Source of the DNA: a virus
Direction: 5' to 3' (one strand)
Virus record (IMG/VR): IMGVR_UViG_3300045927_000142
Coordinates: 1 to 37,644 of that record
DNA: 37,644 bases
Of this stretch, positions 1 to 7,765 are shown piece by piece. The notes beneath the pieces are model-generated. The model was given only the letters and a program-made list of their open reading frames with translations. It had not been told where the DNA came from and ran no database searches. Position 1 is the stretch's first letter. Every line of letters begins with the position of its first letter. A program made the translations under genes and the position numbers.

Positions 1-2194
1 CCTCGAACGAACCTTTCATCTTCTCCGCAATGTTGAACTCGGTGTAGATGCCGTCCTGGTCCGCGAACTCACTGAGCACCTGCAGCTCGATCTCTTCCGA
101 GATCCAGGCACACCACGGCCCGAGCGAATCCTGGTAGAGCTGCTTATGCTGTTCCTTGACGTTGGAGTTGTGGACGACGACGCCTTCCGCAATGAAGGAA
201 TGCGTGCCGTCCACGGTCAAGTCATACACGAGTTCCTGACGCGCCTGGTGATCGATCCGCACAATGGCGGAGAGTTGCGTCGTCTCACTCGCGAATCCGC
301 GGCCCCCCTGCCACGGATAGCGGCTGCCTTTGCGGGCGAAGGGCTGGCCCGCCGCCATCCGGCGTTGATACTCGGGCGTATGTGACCCGATCCGCCGATT
401 CGCGCCCGGATCCGAGCAGGTGAAGTTCCACTGAGAGAACGTGGCCATCCGGCCCGTCGGTAATCGTGTCTGCCCCCGTTGCTCCCGCAGGTTCGTCACG
501 GGCACCCCGACACTGAGGCAGAGATGCCAGATTTGTGAGAGCAACGGGCGACTGCACGAACTGAAGCTCAATCGCCCCAGGCGATCGCAACTGCCATCGG
601 CATCGAGAAATCCGCGCAGCAGCGCGAGACGATGCGTCGCCGGCAAGCCGAAGATCCAGCCCGGCACGCGCTTGGTGCGCGCGGTCCCGCTGAATCCCAG
701 CCGATCGAACTCACGCCCCACCGCAACGGACATCACCCGCGTCTGCCGGCCGCCTTCGATCAGATGCACGGGGCCACGAGTACCCGGGAGCTGATCCGGC
801 AGAAGCAGATCCTGCAACGTGCGGCGATACGCCGCCATGTACGGGGCGTGTTCGCCGCGCGCGATCTGGAGACCCACGGGCTCCCCGTGGACGCAGGTCA
901 CGTTCCCATCGCCGAGCAGCAGCCCACAGAGTTCAAGGAATCCCTCCGTGGCCAGCCGTCCCGAGGGCAACCGGACGGTCGCCTCCTCAAGGGTCGGCAG
1001 TTGACGGAGCACCACGATGGTGTCCCCCACCTGGAGTTCGCCCGCCGGGACATACTGCGTGACCCACTGCTTGTGAGGCCGGCCGAGGGCGCGACGGTGC
1101 CCATCCGCCATCACCACGACCGGCGCCGGCTGCAGGACGGCGCGACGGGCCAGCACGCGATGCCGGCCATTGAGCCGCAGCGTGCGGTTGCCCGTATGCA
1201 GGCGCAAGATCTCGTCCTGGCCGGTACACCCCGATCGCGTCACCAGACTCAACGTCCAGTCGCCGGCCTCGGTCAAACTCCACACGCGATCGCCACGGCG
1301 AACCTCTGAAATCGGCCGCGGGCCCTCCTCGGTGAACACTTCGGTCTCGCCCGGCAGACAGAATGTCGCGTGGTCGAGAATGCCCACCATCGGCTGCGGA
1401 ATGTGATACGCGGCCGCACATTCCTCGCGCGACAACTTGCGCGCGCCGATGTATTCCGACTCTCGAGCCGAGTGCGAAACGGGCCGGAACGTCATGCCCT
1501 CGTCGAGCACCGGCGTCATGCCCGCGTTCGCGACGCCCGAGTACCGCATCTGCCACTGCTCGCGGAACGCCTGCTTCTGCTCGGGCGTCCACGGCTTCGC
1601 CGTCGCCGGCCGTTCGATGATGCCCTCGAACCGCGCCGCGTTCGTCCAGTACGCCGCCCGATATGCGGACGCCGCCGACTCTTCCGCCAGCGTCTGTCGC
1701 AAGGTTTCGATCGGTGAGAGGCCGCCGATCGGATCGTCAGGATTGAAACCGTGAAAGTAGACCACCGACGATGGGTCCAGCTCGCGCGGCGGCTTGTTGT
1801 CCGGCACGTACCAGAAGAACGCATCGGGCCGCAGCCAGCCCGACACTTCCACGGTCTCCGGCGGGAGTCGCAGTAACCCGAGGCGACCCGTCCGCTGGTC
1901 CTTCACCTTCAACCAGAACGCGCAAAAGTAGATCCCGAGGTCCTGCATCAAACTCTCGAACAACTTGTAACGGGTGACCCCCGGAAACGGGTGATTGATC
2001 GTCTGCTGCAACTGATGGTCATGCGCACGCAATCGGTCCGTGTCCGACACGCGACGAAACACGTGCAACCCGAGCTGCGCCAGGTTTCGTGCGAGGAAAT
2101 CCACGCAGATCCGAATGTTCGGTTGTGTCCGATAGAACGCCGCGTAACTCGCGGCCGACCACGGCGTGTGCGTCGCCGTCGCGTAACTGTTCAC
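1..2194 (-). CDS. HK97-type portal protein interrupted by an intein (3' end off the window)
   Basis: The portal forms the dodecameric ring at the capsid vertex through which DNA is packaged. This copy starts at a GTG at 2194 and stays open to base 1, where it leaves the window without a stop. Its extein parts match the complete portal at 36365-37582 almost residue for residue. Between Phe (codon 1361-1363) and Ser (codon 164-166) lies an in-frame insertion of exactly 398 codons that is absent from the other copy. Removing it restores HATF-SNVKEQHK as in the uninterrupted copy. The gene lies directly downstream of the terminase block on the same strand, as usual for HK97-like head modules. Seen directly: the open frame, the clean insertion and the near-identical flanks. 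Inferred: that this is an allele of the same locus and not a second portal gene. Confidence 0.9.
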   Translation of the reverse strand, partial: MNSYATATHTPWSAASYAAFYRTQPNIRICVDFLARNLAQLGLHVFRRVSDTDRLRAHDHQLQQTINHPFPGVTRYKLFESLMQDLGIYFCAFWLKVKDQRTGRLGLLRLPPETVEVSGWLRPDAFFWYVPDNKPPRELDPSSVVYFHGFNPDDPIGGLSPIETLRQTLAEESAASAYRAAYWTNAARFEGIIERPATAKPWTPEQKQAFREQWQMRYSGVANAGMTPVLDEGMTFRPVSHSARESEYIGARKLSREECAAAYHIPQPMVGILDHATFCLPGETEVFTEEGPRPISEVRRGDRVWSLTEAGDWTLSLVTRSGCTGQDEILRLHTGNRTLRLNGRHRVLARRAVLQPAPVVVMADGHRRALGRPHKQWVTQYVPAGELQVGDTIVVLRQLPTLEEATVRLPSGRLATEGFLELCGLLLGDGNVTCVHGEPVGLQIARGEHAPYMAAYRRTLQDLLLPDQLPGTRGPVHLIEGGRQTRVMSVAVGREFDRLGFSGTARTKRVPGWIFGLPATHRLALLRGFLDADGSCDRLGRLSFSSCSRPLLSQIWHLCLSVGVPVTNLREQRGQTRLPTGRMATFSQWNFTCSDPGANRRIGSHTPEYQRRMAAGQPFARKGSRYPWQGGRGFASETTQLSAIVRIDHQARQELVYDLTVDGTHSFIAEGVVVHNSNVKEQHKQLYQDSLGPWCAWISEEIELQVLSEFADQDGIYTEFNIAEKMKGSFE
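167..1360 (-). mobile_element. Intein with LAGLIDADG homing endonuclease inside the portal gene
   Basis: A 398-residue protein-splicing element. It begins with Cys1 (CLPGETEVF, block A) and ends VVVHN before extein Ser+1, so it has the penultimate His397 and terminal Asn398 of a class 1 intein. The N-terminal Hint region runs to about residue 120. Its block-B-like segment is LRLNGRHRVL, with Asn where Thr is usual and His67 kept. A two-motif LAGLIDADG endonuclease follows: LCGLLLGDG near residues 144-152 (Asp151) and LRGFLDADGS near 248-257 (Asp255). Block F is VYDLTVDGTHSFIAEG, residues 378-393. The frame has no stop and both endonuclease Asp are present, so splicing and homing are probably active. 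Known family: Hint/DOD inteins in phage packaging and replication proteins. The intein-free allele is at 36583-37644. Confidence 0.95.
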
Positions 2195-2240
2195 GCTCCG
2201 CGCGGCCGGCTTGTCACCGACTCGTTGGAATGAGCCGAGA

Positions 2241-2492
2241 CTACGAACGATCGGCATCAGGAAAGACCTGGATGAAGGCGACGTTCGCGCGATCGACGTG
2301 CACCTCTCCGTCCATCGGAGAACCCGCACGCCCTTCCTGCGGTTTCCACTCAGACACGCGCCGCAGCACGAGCCAGCGTCCACGGCTGCACCACAGCACG
2401 CCGTGCAGACCCATGTCGGGAGATTTCAGATTGACGACGACCGTCCGCAGCAGACTAGGCGGACGCCACCAGGTCAACCACGTCCAGTCCAC
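2241..2492 (-). CDS. Small hypothetical protein upstream of portal
   Basis: 83 codons from a GTG. The product begins with an aromatic, Trp-rich stretch and continues as a beta-like region (TVVVNLKSPDMGLHGVLW) followed by alternating hydrophobic residues. I recognise no domain. It lies between the ribbon-helix-helix gene and portal on the same strand, with 47 bases to the portal start. That position suggests co-expression with the packaging genes; the start choice is uncertain. Confidence 0.6.
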   Translation of the reverse strand: MDWTWLTWWRPPSLLRTVVVNLKSPDMGLHGVLWCSRGRWLVLRRVSEWKPQEGRAGSPMDGEVHVDRANVAFIQVFPDADRS

Positions 2493-2525
2493 CGCTCGGC
2501 AGAATGGGGCGACCTTCGCGAGCCG

Positions 2526-2711
2526 TCAACTTTCTGACTTTTTAGTGTGGGCGCGCAGCGCTCGACGAATCACTTCCGCAACGCTGATGCCTTCGTGCCT
2601 GGCTTCGCTGCAGAGTTCGTCGTACTGGCGGGACGGGACACAGACATGCGCACTCACCGACTCGTCGTCCTCATCCAATCGAGGCCGGCCCATCGACACC
2701 GTGCGCTTCAT
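2526..2711 (-). CDS. Small ribbon-helix-helix-like DNA-binding protein
   Basis: 61 residues. The middle reads SVSAHVCVPSRQYDELCSEA (a beta strand followed by a helix) and then EGISVAEVIRRALRAH, the strand-helix-helix pattern of short Arc/MetJ/CopG-type proteins, in which a dimer puts a two-stranded sheet into the DNA major groove. The C-terminus is Lys-rich. It sits between terminase and portal and could regulate the head operon or act as a packaging accessory. The fold assignment is by pattern only. Confidence 0.65.
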   Translation of the reverse strand: MKRTVSMGRPRLDEDDESVSAHVCVPSRQYDELCSEARHEGISVAEVIRRALRAHTKKSES

Positions 2712-2741
2712 CCCGGGCCGCTATTCTAAATCTGGCGTCAT

Positions 2742-2954
2742 CTAATGTCGAGCCTGGTCGTCGTCAGGCCAGCGAACGAGCGCCGTGTCGACGTCGACCC
2801 GCCCGACACCCATCACCACGCCGGCGAGATGAATCAACCGACACGCGATCCACATGCGCCACCGAGCCGTCCTCCTGCCCGTCACGTGCACGCTCAGCGA
2901 CACCTTTCGCATCACGTCCCGCATGGGAATCTTCACGTCGCCCAGGTTCGCCAC
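2742..2954 (-). CDS. Conserved small phage protein between terminase and portal
   Basis: 70 residues, starting three bases after the large terminase stop. It has a basic amphipathic centre (RKVSLSVHVTGRRTARWRMW) then a hydrophobic helix (ACRLIHLAGVVMGVG). Short basic-plus-hydrophobic proteins of this kind are often found between TerL and portal in HK97-like phages. The function is unknown to me; the hydrophobic helix might be a membrane or packing segment. Confidence 0.65.
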   Translation of the reverse strand: MANLGDVKIPMRDVMRKVSLSVHVTGRRTARWRMWIACRLIHLAGVVMGVGRVDVDTALVRWPDDDQARH

Positions 2955-2957
2955 GAC

Positions 2958-4646
2958 TCACCAAACTACCACGAGGTCCGGGTCTTCCGCCGGCGGCACG
3001 GACGTCGCCCGGAGCATCAGGTTCCACGCAATCGCCAGGGCAATCACCGGGTCGATGCGCCCTCGACTCTTTTTCTTCACCGGATAGATGTTGTCCTTCC
3101 CGTCGCGCTGCACCACGGCATTGCCCACGCAATACAGCATCAACGGGTCATCCTGCGCGTCGACCTGGCCGGCGAGCACCGCCGCCTCGAGCGCCAAGCA
3201 CCCGCTCGACATCGCCTGATAGGACTGCGCCACCTCGAGAATCTCGTCCTCCGCGAACCCGTCGTCCTGCACCAACTGCGTCACGAGCTGGTCCGCGTGC
3301 CACGGATCGAACCCCACCTTCACGATCGTGGCGTGCGTGCGCAGCCACACCAGCGTCTCGCGAATCACCCGGTGATCGATGCGGGTGCCCGGCACCGTGC
3401 GCAACCACCCGTCCTCGACCCACTGCGGATAGGGCGCACGGTCGCGCAGGCCACGCTCGGCCAACGTCTCGTCCGGTGTCCACATCCAGCGGAGCGTGCG
3501 CCACGTGTCATGGTGCTCCGTCGGCGGAAACAACGCGACCAAGGCCATCAGGTCATTCTTCGCCGCCAGATCGACGCCGACGTAACAGGACTCCCCCGCG
3601 AGGTCTTCGTAGGTCCAATCGGTGTGCTGGCCACGTCGCCAGCCGTCGAGTGACAACCAGGGCGAGCTGGCCATGATCCACAGGTTCAGATGCTTCTGTT
3701 TGTACGCGGCGGCCGCACCTGGCATCCCGAGCGCCTTGATCACTTTGTTCTTCAGGTCGTCCGGCTTCACCGATACGCCGTAATTGGGATTCGCTTTCCG
3801 CGCCGTCGCTTCCGTCGTCCAATCGTCCTCCGGGTCGGCGTGCGCAATGAACGCGAAGTACGTCTCGTCCACCAGCGTGCGTTCCAAAATCTGGCACGCA
3901 TAATCGTGTTCCTGGCCCCCGGGCGACACCGGATTGTCGCCGGCCGTCGTGATCTTGAAGACGAGCGGCTGCCGACGCGCGCCCGTCGCCGTCTCGAGCA
4001 CGTCGATCATCCCGCGATCTTTGTAGGCGTGCAGCTCGTCCAGGCTGATGAAGTGCGGGTTCAGCCCATCCGTCGAGTCTTCATCCGCGCCCAGCGGCTC
4101 CAGCTTCTGCGCCGTTTCCTCGCGGTGCAGGTTCACCGTCAACACACTGATGCGCGAGCGCAGACCGCTCGACATCACGAGCCGCCGGCAATCGCTCCAC
4201 ACGATCTTGGCCTGGTCGCGCTTCGTGGCCGCGCAGTAGCCCTCGGCTCCTGGCTCTCCGTCGAAGAACGTCAGATAGAGCGCCATCACCGCGTCTTCGA
4301 GCGACTTGCCTTGCTTGCGCGGCAGCTCGTTGTAGGCGTGCCGGAATCGACGGAGCTCGGTCTCGACGTGGACCCACCCGACAATCGAGCCGAGGCGGAA
4401 CTGCTGATGCGGTTCCCACCGGATGAATTGTCCGGCCCACTCGCCCTTGTAGTGTTTCAGCCGCTCACCGAACCGCAGGAAGCGCTCGACCCGCGCGAGG
4501 TCCAGGCGGAACGGAAACGCGCGCGAGTCCTCGGCCTCGCGATCGCGCAGGTGCCGCGCACACGCGAGCCGATGGTACTTGCCGGCCGGAATCCGCCCAC
4601 GTGTGACGTCTCGCGCGTATGCGTCAATCGGATGTCGCCGCCTCAT
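2958..4646 (-). CDS. terL: Terminase large subunit (TerL), HK97/Terminase_1 type
   Basis: ATP-driven DNA-packaging motor and headful nuclease; it docks on the portal. From Met at 4646 (MRRRHPIDAYA, the usual beginning of this family) the protein is 562 residues. Visible parts: the N-terminal ACARHLRDRE motif; a deviant Walker A (RKQGKS, about 110-115); Walker B with catalytic Glu (ISLDELHA, Asp203 Glu204); coupling motif ITTAG near 232; and the RNase-H-like nuclease acidic residues at GVDLAAK (Asp359), FDPW (Asp447) and RGRIDP (Asp532). The frame is open for 31 more codons upstream (to 4739), but those are low-complexity and overlap a possible antisense gene, so I prefer 4646. It is followed closely by small genes and portal. 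Confidence 0.93.
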   Translation of the reverse strand: MRRRHPIDAYARDVTRGRIPAGKYHRLACARHLRDREAEDSRAFPFRLDLARVERFLRFGERLKHYKGEWAGQFIRWEPHQQFRLGSIVGWVHVETELRRFRHAYNELPRKQGKSLEDAVMALYLTFFDGEPGAEGYCAATKRDQAKIVWSDCRRLVMSSGLRSRISVLTVNLHREETAQKLEPLGADEDSTDGLNPHFISLDELHAYKDRGMIDVLETATGARRQPLVFKITTAGDNPVSPGGQEHDYACQILERTLVDETYFAFIAHADPEDDWTTEATARKANPNYGVSVKPDDLKNKVIKALGMPGAAAAYKQKHLNLWIMASSPWLSLDGWRRGQHTDWTYEDLAGESCYVGVDLAAKNDLMALVALFPPTEHHDTWRTLRWMWTPDETLAERGLRDRAPYPQWVEDGWLRTVPGTRIDHRVIRETLVWLRTHATIVKVGFDPWHADQLVTQLVQDDGFAEDEILEVAQSYQAMSSGCLALEAAVLAGQVDAQDDPLMLYCVGNAVVQRDGKDNIYPVKKKSRGRIDPVIALAIAWNLMLRATSVPPAEDPDLVVVW

Positions 4647-5161
4647 GTCGCGTCGCGCTCGGTCGGCTCGGCGGGTCGGTGACGTCGGCCCGGAAGACGA
4701 TCGCGGCCCGCCAGAACGCCAAAAAAGGCGGCTGGCCAAAAGGACGGGTCGGACGAGGCTGGGCCTCAGGCTGGCAGGGCGTCAGGCTGGCCGGCCGTTC
4801 GGTCATAATCTCGTTATTGGGGGGGGTGCTTGACGCCTCAGTCGATGCCCGTTTCGGTTTCTCCCACTTGGGCCTAGGATCTGGAGCGCCGCCAGTTCAT
4901 CGGCCACCTTCCGCACAATCACTTCAGCCACGTTATACACGCCGCCCTCCAACAAGCCCGCCGCGAGTCGCAGTTGATCGGCGGGCGAGAGGACTACGAC
5001 CCGATCGTGTAAGTCCTGAACCGTCGCCCGCATTTCAGATCACCAGCCGCGTCGGAATCGCCGCGATCTCCGGCGACGGTTTTACCTGCTCCCGTAAATC
5101 CCGTTCAAATTCCGCCGCGTTGTCATCCTCATGCACGGCAATGCGCGTGAGAAAGGCGTAA
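4619..5161 (+). CDS. Possible antisense small protein with GKKGG-type motif (weak)
   Basis: A rightward open frame crossing the TerL start. Residues about 14-40 read ALGRLGGSVTSARKTIAA and then RQNAKKGGWPKGR, which resembles the basic motif (GGxxxSxxKxxAARxNxKKGGRPK) of many short phage and plasmid proteins. The same motif occurs in the protein at 6297-6587. The first roughly 60 codons could be a real small gene. The rest of the frame is antisense to the genes at 4803-5268 and looks like a shadow, so the true end is unclear. It could also be chance in a GC-rich region. Confidence 0.3.
   Translation: MRQSDVAASCRVALGRLGGSVTSARKTIAARQNAKKGGWPKGRVGRGWASGWQGVRLAGRSVIISLLGGVLDASVDARFGFSHLGLGSGAPPVHRPPSAQSLQPRYTRRPPTSPPRVAVDRRARGLRPDRVSPEPSPAFQITSRVGIAAISGDGFTCSRKSRSNSAALSSSCTAMRVRKA
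4803..5033 (-). CDS. Small hypothetical helical protein
   Basis: 76 residues. The first about 50 form a helical region (LHDRVVVLSPADQLRLAAG, then VAEVIVRKVADELAALQIL). The remaining tail is basic and Pro-rich and reads unlike coding sequence; a run of eight C at its end is a possible frameshift spot. It starts one base after the stop of the gene at 5035-5268 and so is translationally coupled to it. Function unknown. Confidence 0.55.
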   Translation of the reverse strand: MRATVQDLHDRVVVLSPADQLRLAAGLLEGGVYNVAEVIVRKVADELAALQILGPSGRNRNGHRLRRQAPPPITRL

Positions 5162-5268
5162 CAGCGAATCCCGCCCGCCGTCTCGCCTTCCCAGATCCGG
5201 GCCGGTACATCCTGCCCATTGACGACCAGCGTGACGATCTTCTCCGTGCTTTCCAGCGTGACCTTCAT
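5035..5268 (-). CDS. Conserved hypothetical phage protein
   Basis: 77 residues with a good Shine-Dalgarno site (GAGGAGG) just ahead of ATG 5268. It has alternating strands (VTLESTEKIVTLVVNGQDVPARIWEG), then a Cys-containing core and an acidic C-terminal part. No recognised domain. It lies between small and large terminase genes. Confidence 0.65.
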   Translation of the reverse strand: MKVTLESTEKIVTLVVNGQDVPARIWEGETAGGIRCYAFLTRIAVHEDDNAAEFERDLREQVKPSPEIAAIPTRLVI

Positions 5269-5357
5269 TCGGCCTCCTCGTCAGTACTCCTCGTTATGTC
5301 ATCAGGCGGGATTTCGACCTTGTCACACAGCGTGTCAGGCCGAACCCGCCGCCAGGG

Positions 5358-5849
5358 CTAGTGAGCTGTCGGCAGTCGAATCGGTGTGTCGAACTCCCCG
5401 AATGGATCGGCCGGCGCGTCATCCGGCACCTTCACCCGTGACCGGCTCGAAGGCGTCAAGCCGAGTTCCGGCCACAACTTCAGGCACCCACTCAGCGCCT
5501 TCGTCGCGATCGACAAATACGGGTTCGGCATAGGGTAGCCGCTCGGGGTCCTCACCAACATGCTCGATTGCTGCACCTTGCCGATAGCCTCGACGTACCG
5601 GGACCACTCCACACAGAGCGCAATCAGCGCATTGCGATCGGCCTCGGTGATCTGTCGGCCCTGGCGGAGCATCGGCGCGACCCGCTGCCATTCCTCCGTT
5701 GCGATGGGATTGTTCGCCAGCTCCACCGGCGGCGTGTCGAACCCCGGCGCGGGTGCCGGCAGCTTGGGTTCTGCGTCGTTCTGCGCTCGCTTGCCGGGGT
5801 TCCCTTCGAGTCGCCGCCGCCAGGATGGGTGCGGCTTTCGTCCGCGCAT
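5358..5849 (-). CDS. terS: Terminase small subunit, P27 family
   Basis: 163 residues. The N-terminus RGRKPHPSWRRRLEGNPGKR is the signature of the P27-type small terminase, which recognises the packaging site and recruits TerL. A helical core follows (EWQRVAPMLRQGRQITEADR) and a region ending SGYPMPNPYLSIATKAL and LKLWPELGLTPSSRSRV, the family's usual C-terminal pattern. Size and position two genes ahead of TerL fit. The upstream neighbour is a broken DUF5131-like fragment ending a few bases before this start. Confidence 0.9.
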   Translation of the reverse strand: MRGRKPHPSWRRRLEGNPGKRAQNDAEPKLPAPAPGFDTPPVELANNPIATEEWQRVAPMLRQGRQITEADRNALIALCVEWSRYVEAIGKVQQSSMLVRTPSGYPMPNPYLSIATKALSGCLKLWPELGLTPSSRSRVKVPDDAPADPFGEFDTPIRLPTAH

Positions 5850-5852
5850 AGG

Positions 5853-6065
5853 TCAGACCTTTGGGAAGGCTCGCACGATGGCTCCGTCCAGCTCGATGCC
5901 GCGGCCTCGGTGAACAGTGCCGCCGACTGCTTAAAAAAGAACGCGGGGCCGGCACACGCGCCGCGCACCCGCAGGTCGCGTACCCACGCATTACCCCATC
6001 GGCCGATACCCTGGGCCGGATTCGCCGCCGATAATCACCCATTCAATGTGCGCCAGGGGGGTCAC
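5853..6065 (-). pseudogene. Frameshifted C-terminal remnant of a DUF5131 (phage Gp37-like) protein
   Basis: Read across three frames, this stretch gives IEWVIIGGESGPGYRPMG, then NAWVRDLRVRGACAG and PAFFFKQ, then GRGIELDGAIVRAFPK. These are the ordered C-terminal hallmarks of DUF5131 proteins (WVIxGGESGxxxRP, FFFKQWG, GxELDGxxxxxFP). One shift is at a GGGG run near 5999 (one base extra), the other near 5905 (one base missing). The family is normally more than 200 residues; only about 70 remain. The fragment begins at a GTG overlapping the stop of the preceding gene. Two opposite indels could also be assembly errors, but the missing N-terminal two thirds argues for decay. Confidence 0.65.
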
Positions 6066-6253
6066 TACTGGGGTGGCCGTTCGAGAATCAGGCGTTTGAG
6101 TTCTTCGATCGTTTCGCGCAGTTCCGCCATCTGGCCCGTGAGGTCTTTGTGTCCCTCCCACGCCTCTTCAAGCCCGCGCAGAATCTCATCGCGGCCCTCG
6201 TCGGCGTGGCGGAGGCCCTCGAGCATTCTCTTAAAGCCGTCGTCGAGACTCAT
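6065..6253 (-). CDS. Short coiled-coil protein, paralogue of the gene at 17528-17749
   Basis: 62 residues, almost all heptad-like helix: MSLDDGFKRMLEGLRHADEG, DEILRGLEEAWEG, then ETIEELKRLILE. The start, the DEI-LRGL segment and the ELKRLI end match the 73-residue product at 17528-17749, so the phage carries two related copies about 11 kb apart. Likely a small oligomerising protein; function unknown. Confidence 0.7.
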   Translation of the reverse strand: MSLDDGFKRMLEGLRHADEGRDEILRGLEEAWEGHKDLTGQMAELRETIEELKRLILERPPQ

Positions 6254-6296
6254 GCCCTGTGCTCGATGGATGTCATCGCGTTGTCACATGTCGGTT

Positions 6297-6587
6297 TCAT
6301 TCGACACCTCGTTGCTCGGCGTAGCGTTCGGCCTGACGGTGGCGGCGGGCGGTCAGAATGCGGAGGCATCGCGCGCACGTCACCGCATCGATCGCTCGGA
6401 TGGCATCAGCCGGCACCGGCCGGCCGCACACGGCGCGGACGCCGCGCGCATCCTGACAGAGCACATGGGTCAGGCTCGGACGCCCGCCGCGCGTCCCGTT
6501 CACGCGGGCCGCCGCGGCTTTCGCAGGGCTGGTCGATTTCCCGCCGCGCCGGCCGAGGCTCACGGCTGCTGGGTTTTTGCGTTTCAT
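6297..6587 (-). CDS. Basic GKKGG-motif protein with a CxxC pair
   Basis: 96 residues. The N-terminus is strongly basic with the LGRRGGKSTSPAKAAAARVN motif and TRGGRP that recur in short phage and plasmid proteins. The middle has Cys residues (VLCQDARGVRAVCG) and TCARC, which could hold a metal ion. A good ribosome-binding site (GGAGG) precedes ATG 6587. Probably nucleic-acid binding; role unknown. Confidence 0.7.
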   Translation of the reverse strand: MKRKNPAAVSLGRRGGKSTSPAKAAAARVNGTRGGRPSLTHVLCQDARGVRAVCGRPVPADAIRAIDAVTCARCLRILTARRHRQAERYAEQRGVE

Positions 6588-6671
6588 GCCTCCAAGTATA
6601 AACCTAAGCGGTTAGGATGTCGAGGCGGGGAATCTCACAGCCGCCGACCTGCCACCTCGGCCCCCCCCTTG

Positions 6672-6872
6672 CTAATTTCGCGGTTGGCCGAGAACCCCGG
6701 ACGAATGGATTGGGCGGCCTGTATTCACTAGCCTTTTTCTACGGGTATCCCGCTCACGTCCCTCACGCAGCTCACACGCGTCGCAAACTCCACGCGCGAC
6801 GGGTGACACCGGCCTCGGACACACACACTCGCTGCACGCCGCCGCCTCGGCCGCCGGTTCACCGACGGTCAC
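6672..6872 (-). CDS. Zinc-ribbon-like microprotein (GTG start)
   Basis: 66 residues starting at GTG 6872, preceded by GGAG four bases upstream and eight bases after the stop of the zinc-ribbon gene at 6881-7123. The sequence ACSECVCPRP, then VCDACELREGRERDTRR, gives two Cys pairs typical of a small zinc site, with a basic tail. I chose this start and not the longer open frame because the site and spacing fit. Function unknown. Confidence 0.5.
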   Translation of the reverse strand: MTVGEPAAEAAACSECVCPRPVSPVARGVCDACELREGRERDTRRKRLVNTGRPIHSSGVLGQPRN

Positions 6873-6880
6873 GCAACTCC

Positions 6881-7123
6881 TCACACCTTGAAGGTCTGAC
6901 CACAGACTGAACAGTAACACTCGCGCCCGATGCGCTCGACGAGTCGAGTCTCTCCGCAGCGCGGACACACCAGCTCTGCCAGTCCACTGCTCGGTGTTCC
7001 TGTCCACTCAGTCGAGGTCGTCCACCCGCAGTGCAAGCACCGTTGCAATGCACCCGCTGTCAATTCATGCCAGCCGACGAAGCACTGCACCCGCCGCAGC
7101 AAACCATTCACCGCGAACGTCAT
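6881..7123 (-). CDS. Double zinc-ribbon microprotein
   Basis: 80 residues with three Cys pairs: [20 protein letters not shown] and [12 protein letters not shown]. The last two form a classical zinc ribbon. Its ATG overlaps the stop of the short gene at 7120-7218 (ATGA), so the two are coupled. Probably a nucleic-acid or protein-binding adaptor; one of at least nine zinc microproteins in this genome. Confidence 0.7.
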   Translation of the reverse strand: MTFAVNGLLRRVQCFVGWHELTAGALQRCLHCGWTTSTEWTGTPSSGLAELVCPRCGETRLVERIGRECYCSVCGQTFKV

Positions 7124-7218
7124 CGCCGCTTCGTCTTGGCCTTGGCCGGGCGCTTCGAGGCTCCCGCCTTGCGCAGCGCGATCGCGATGGCCTGGTCGCG
7201 GGGCTTGCCGTGTTCCAT
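7120..7218 (-). CDS. Very short basic phage protein (32 codons; conserved part extends upstream)
   Basis: From ATG 7218 it reads [19 protein letters not shown] followed by a Lys/Arg tail. This resembles a widespread short protein family whose members read SKNIxTExxxGKPxxQAxAIAL. In this frame the conserved part continues upstream ([16 protein letters not shown]) over the 3' end of the MerR-like gene, but no ATG, GTG or TTG is present before the first in-frame stop. Either the start is non-canonical or a base has been lost. The stop overlaps the next start. Confidence 0.5.
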   Translation of the reverse strand: MEHGKPRDQAIAIALRKAGASKRPAKAKTKRR

Positions 7219-7219
7219 C

Positions 7220-7765
7220 TCAGTCCGAATGTTTTTGCTGATGGTCTTTCGAGACTTGCCGGTCCGCCGCCGTGCAGGAGTCGCCCGTGGCGGCTTCCAA
7301 GTCGAGTAAGAGGGTATCGAGGCGAATCGTCACGACGACCTCGCCGGCCGCGATGAACTTCACCAACCCTTCGCGATTAACGAGGAGCGGGACTTCGCCC
7401 GGTCGCTTGCAGAGCCAGAAGGCCGCCGAGGGATTGCGCGTGTGCGGATCGAGGAACTGCGCCCACTCCCCGTCATCGGGGGGCTGCGTGGTCTCCAACT
7501 GCCCGATGCCGAGCGTCGTGTACATCTCCACGACGCCCAGCATCTCGGCGACGAATGGCAACGACATCCCGCCGGGGAGGCGGGACAGGCGTTGCGCGAT
7601 GCGGGCCTCGAATTGGTCGAGGAACCCGAACACGCGGTGGTGGCCGGTGCCTCTGGTCCGTTTGACATCCGGCACGATGATCTTCTGCTGCACCAGGTGC
7701 TTCGCCTCGTTCGGCGTCAGCCCTGAGTACGTCGTGAGGTCCACGAATCGATAGTCGAGGCTCAT
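7220..7765 (-). CDS. MerR-like winged-helix transcriptional regulator
   Basis: 181 residues from ATG 7765. The N-terminus reads [18 protein letters not shown], then [20 protein letters not shown] and [11 protein letters not shown], which is the helix-turn-helix plus wing (GxGxxRxY/F) layout of MerR-type regulators. The C-terminal half is unlike known effector domains. It is preceded by a strong sigma70-like promoter with an inverted repeat in an 18-base spacer, the classical arrangement for MerR control, suggesting autoregulation. The start at 7765 is preferred because an upstream in-frame GTG falls inside the promoter. Confidence 0.75.
   Translation of the reverse strand: MSLDYRFVDLTTYSGLTPNEAKHLVQQKIIVPDVKRTRGTGHHRVFGFLDQFEARIAQRLSRLPGGMSLPFVAEMLGVVEMYTTLGIGQLETTQPPDDGEWAQFLDPHTRNPSAAFWLCKRPGEVPLLVNREGLVKFIAAGEVVVTIRLDTLLLDLEAATGDSCTAADRQVSKDHQQKHSD

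Noticed and set aside
1-2256. True second portal gene (tandem duplication)
   Set aside because: The outer flanks are identical and both ends of the window stop inside the same repeat, which is expected from a circle opened at a bubble. A real duplication would also repeat neighbours.
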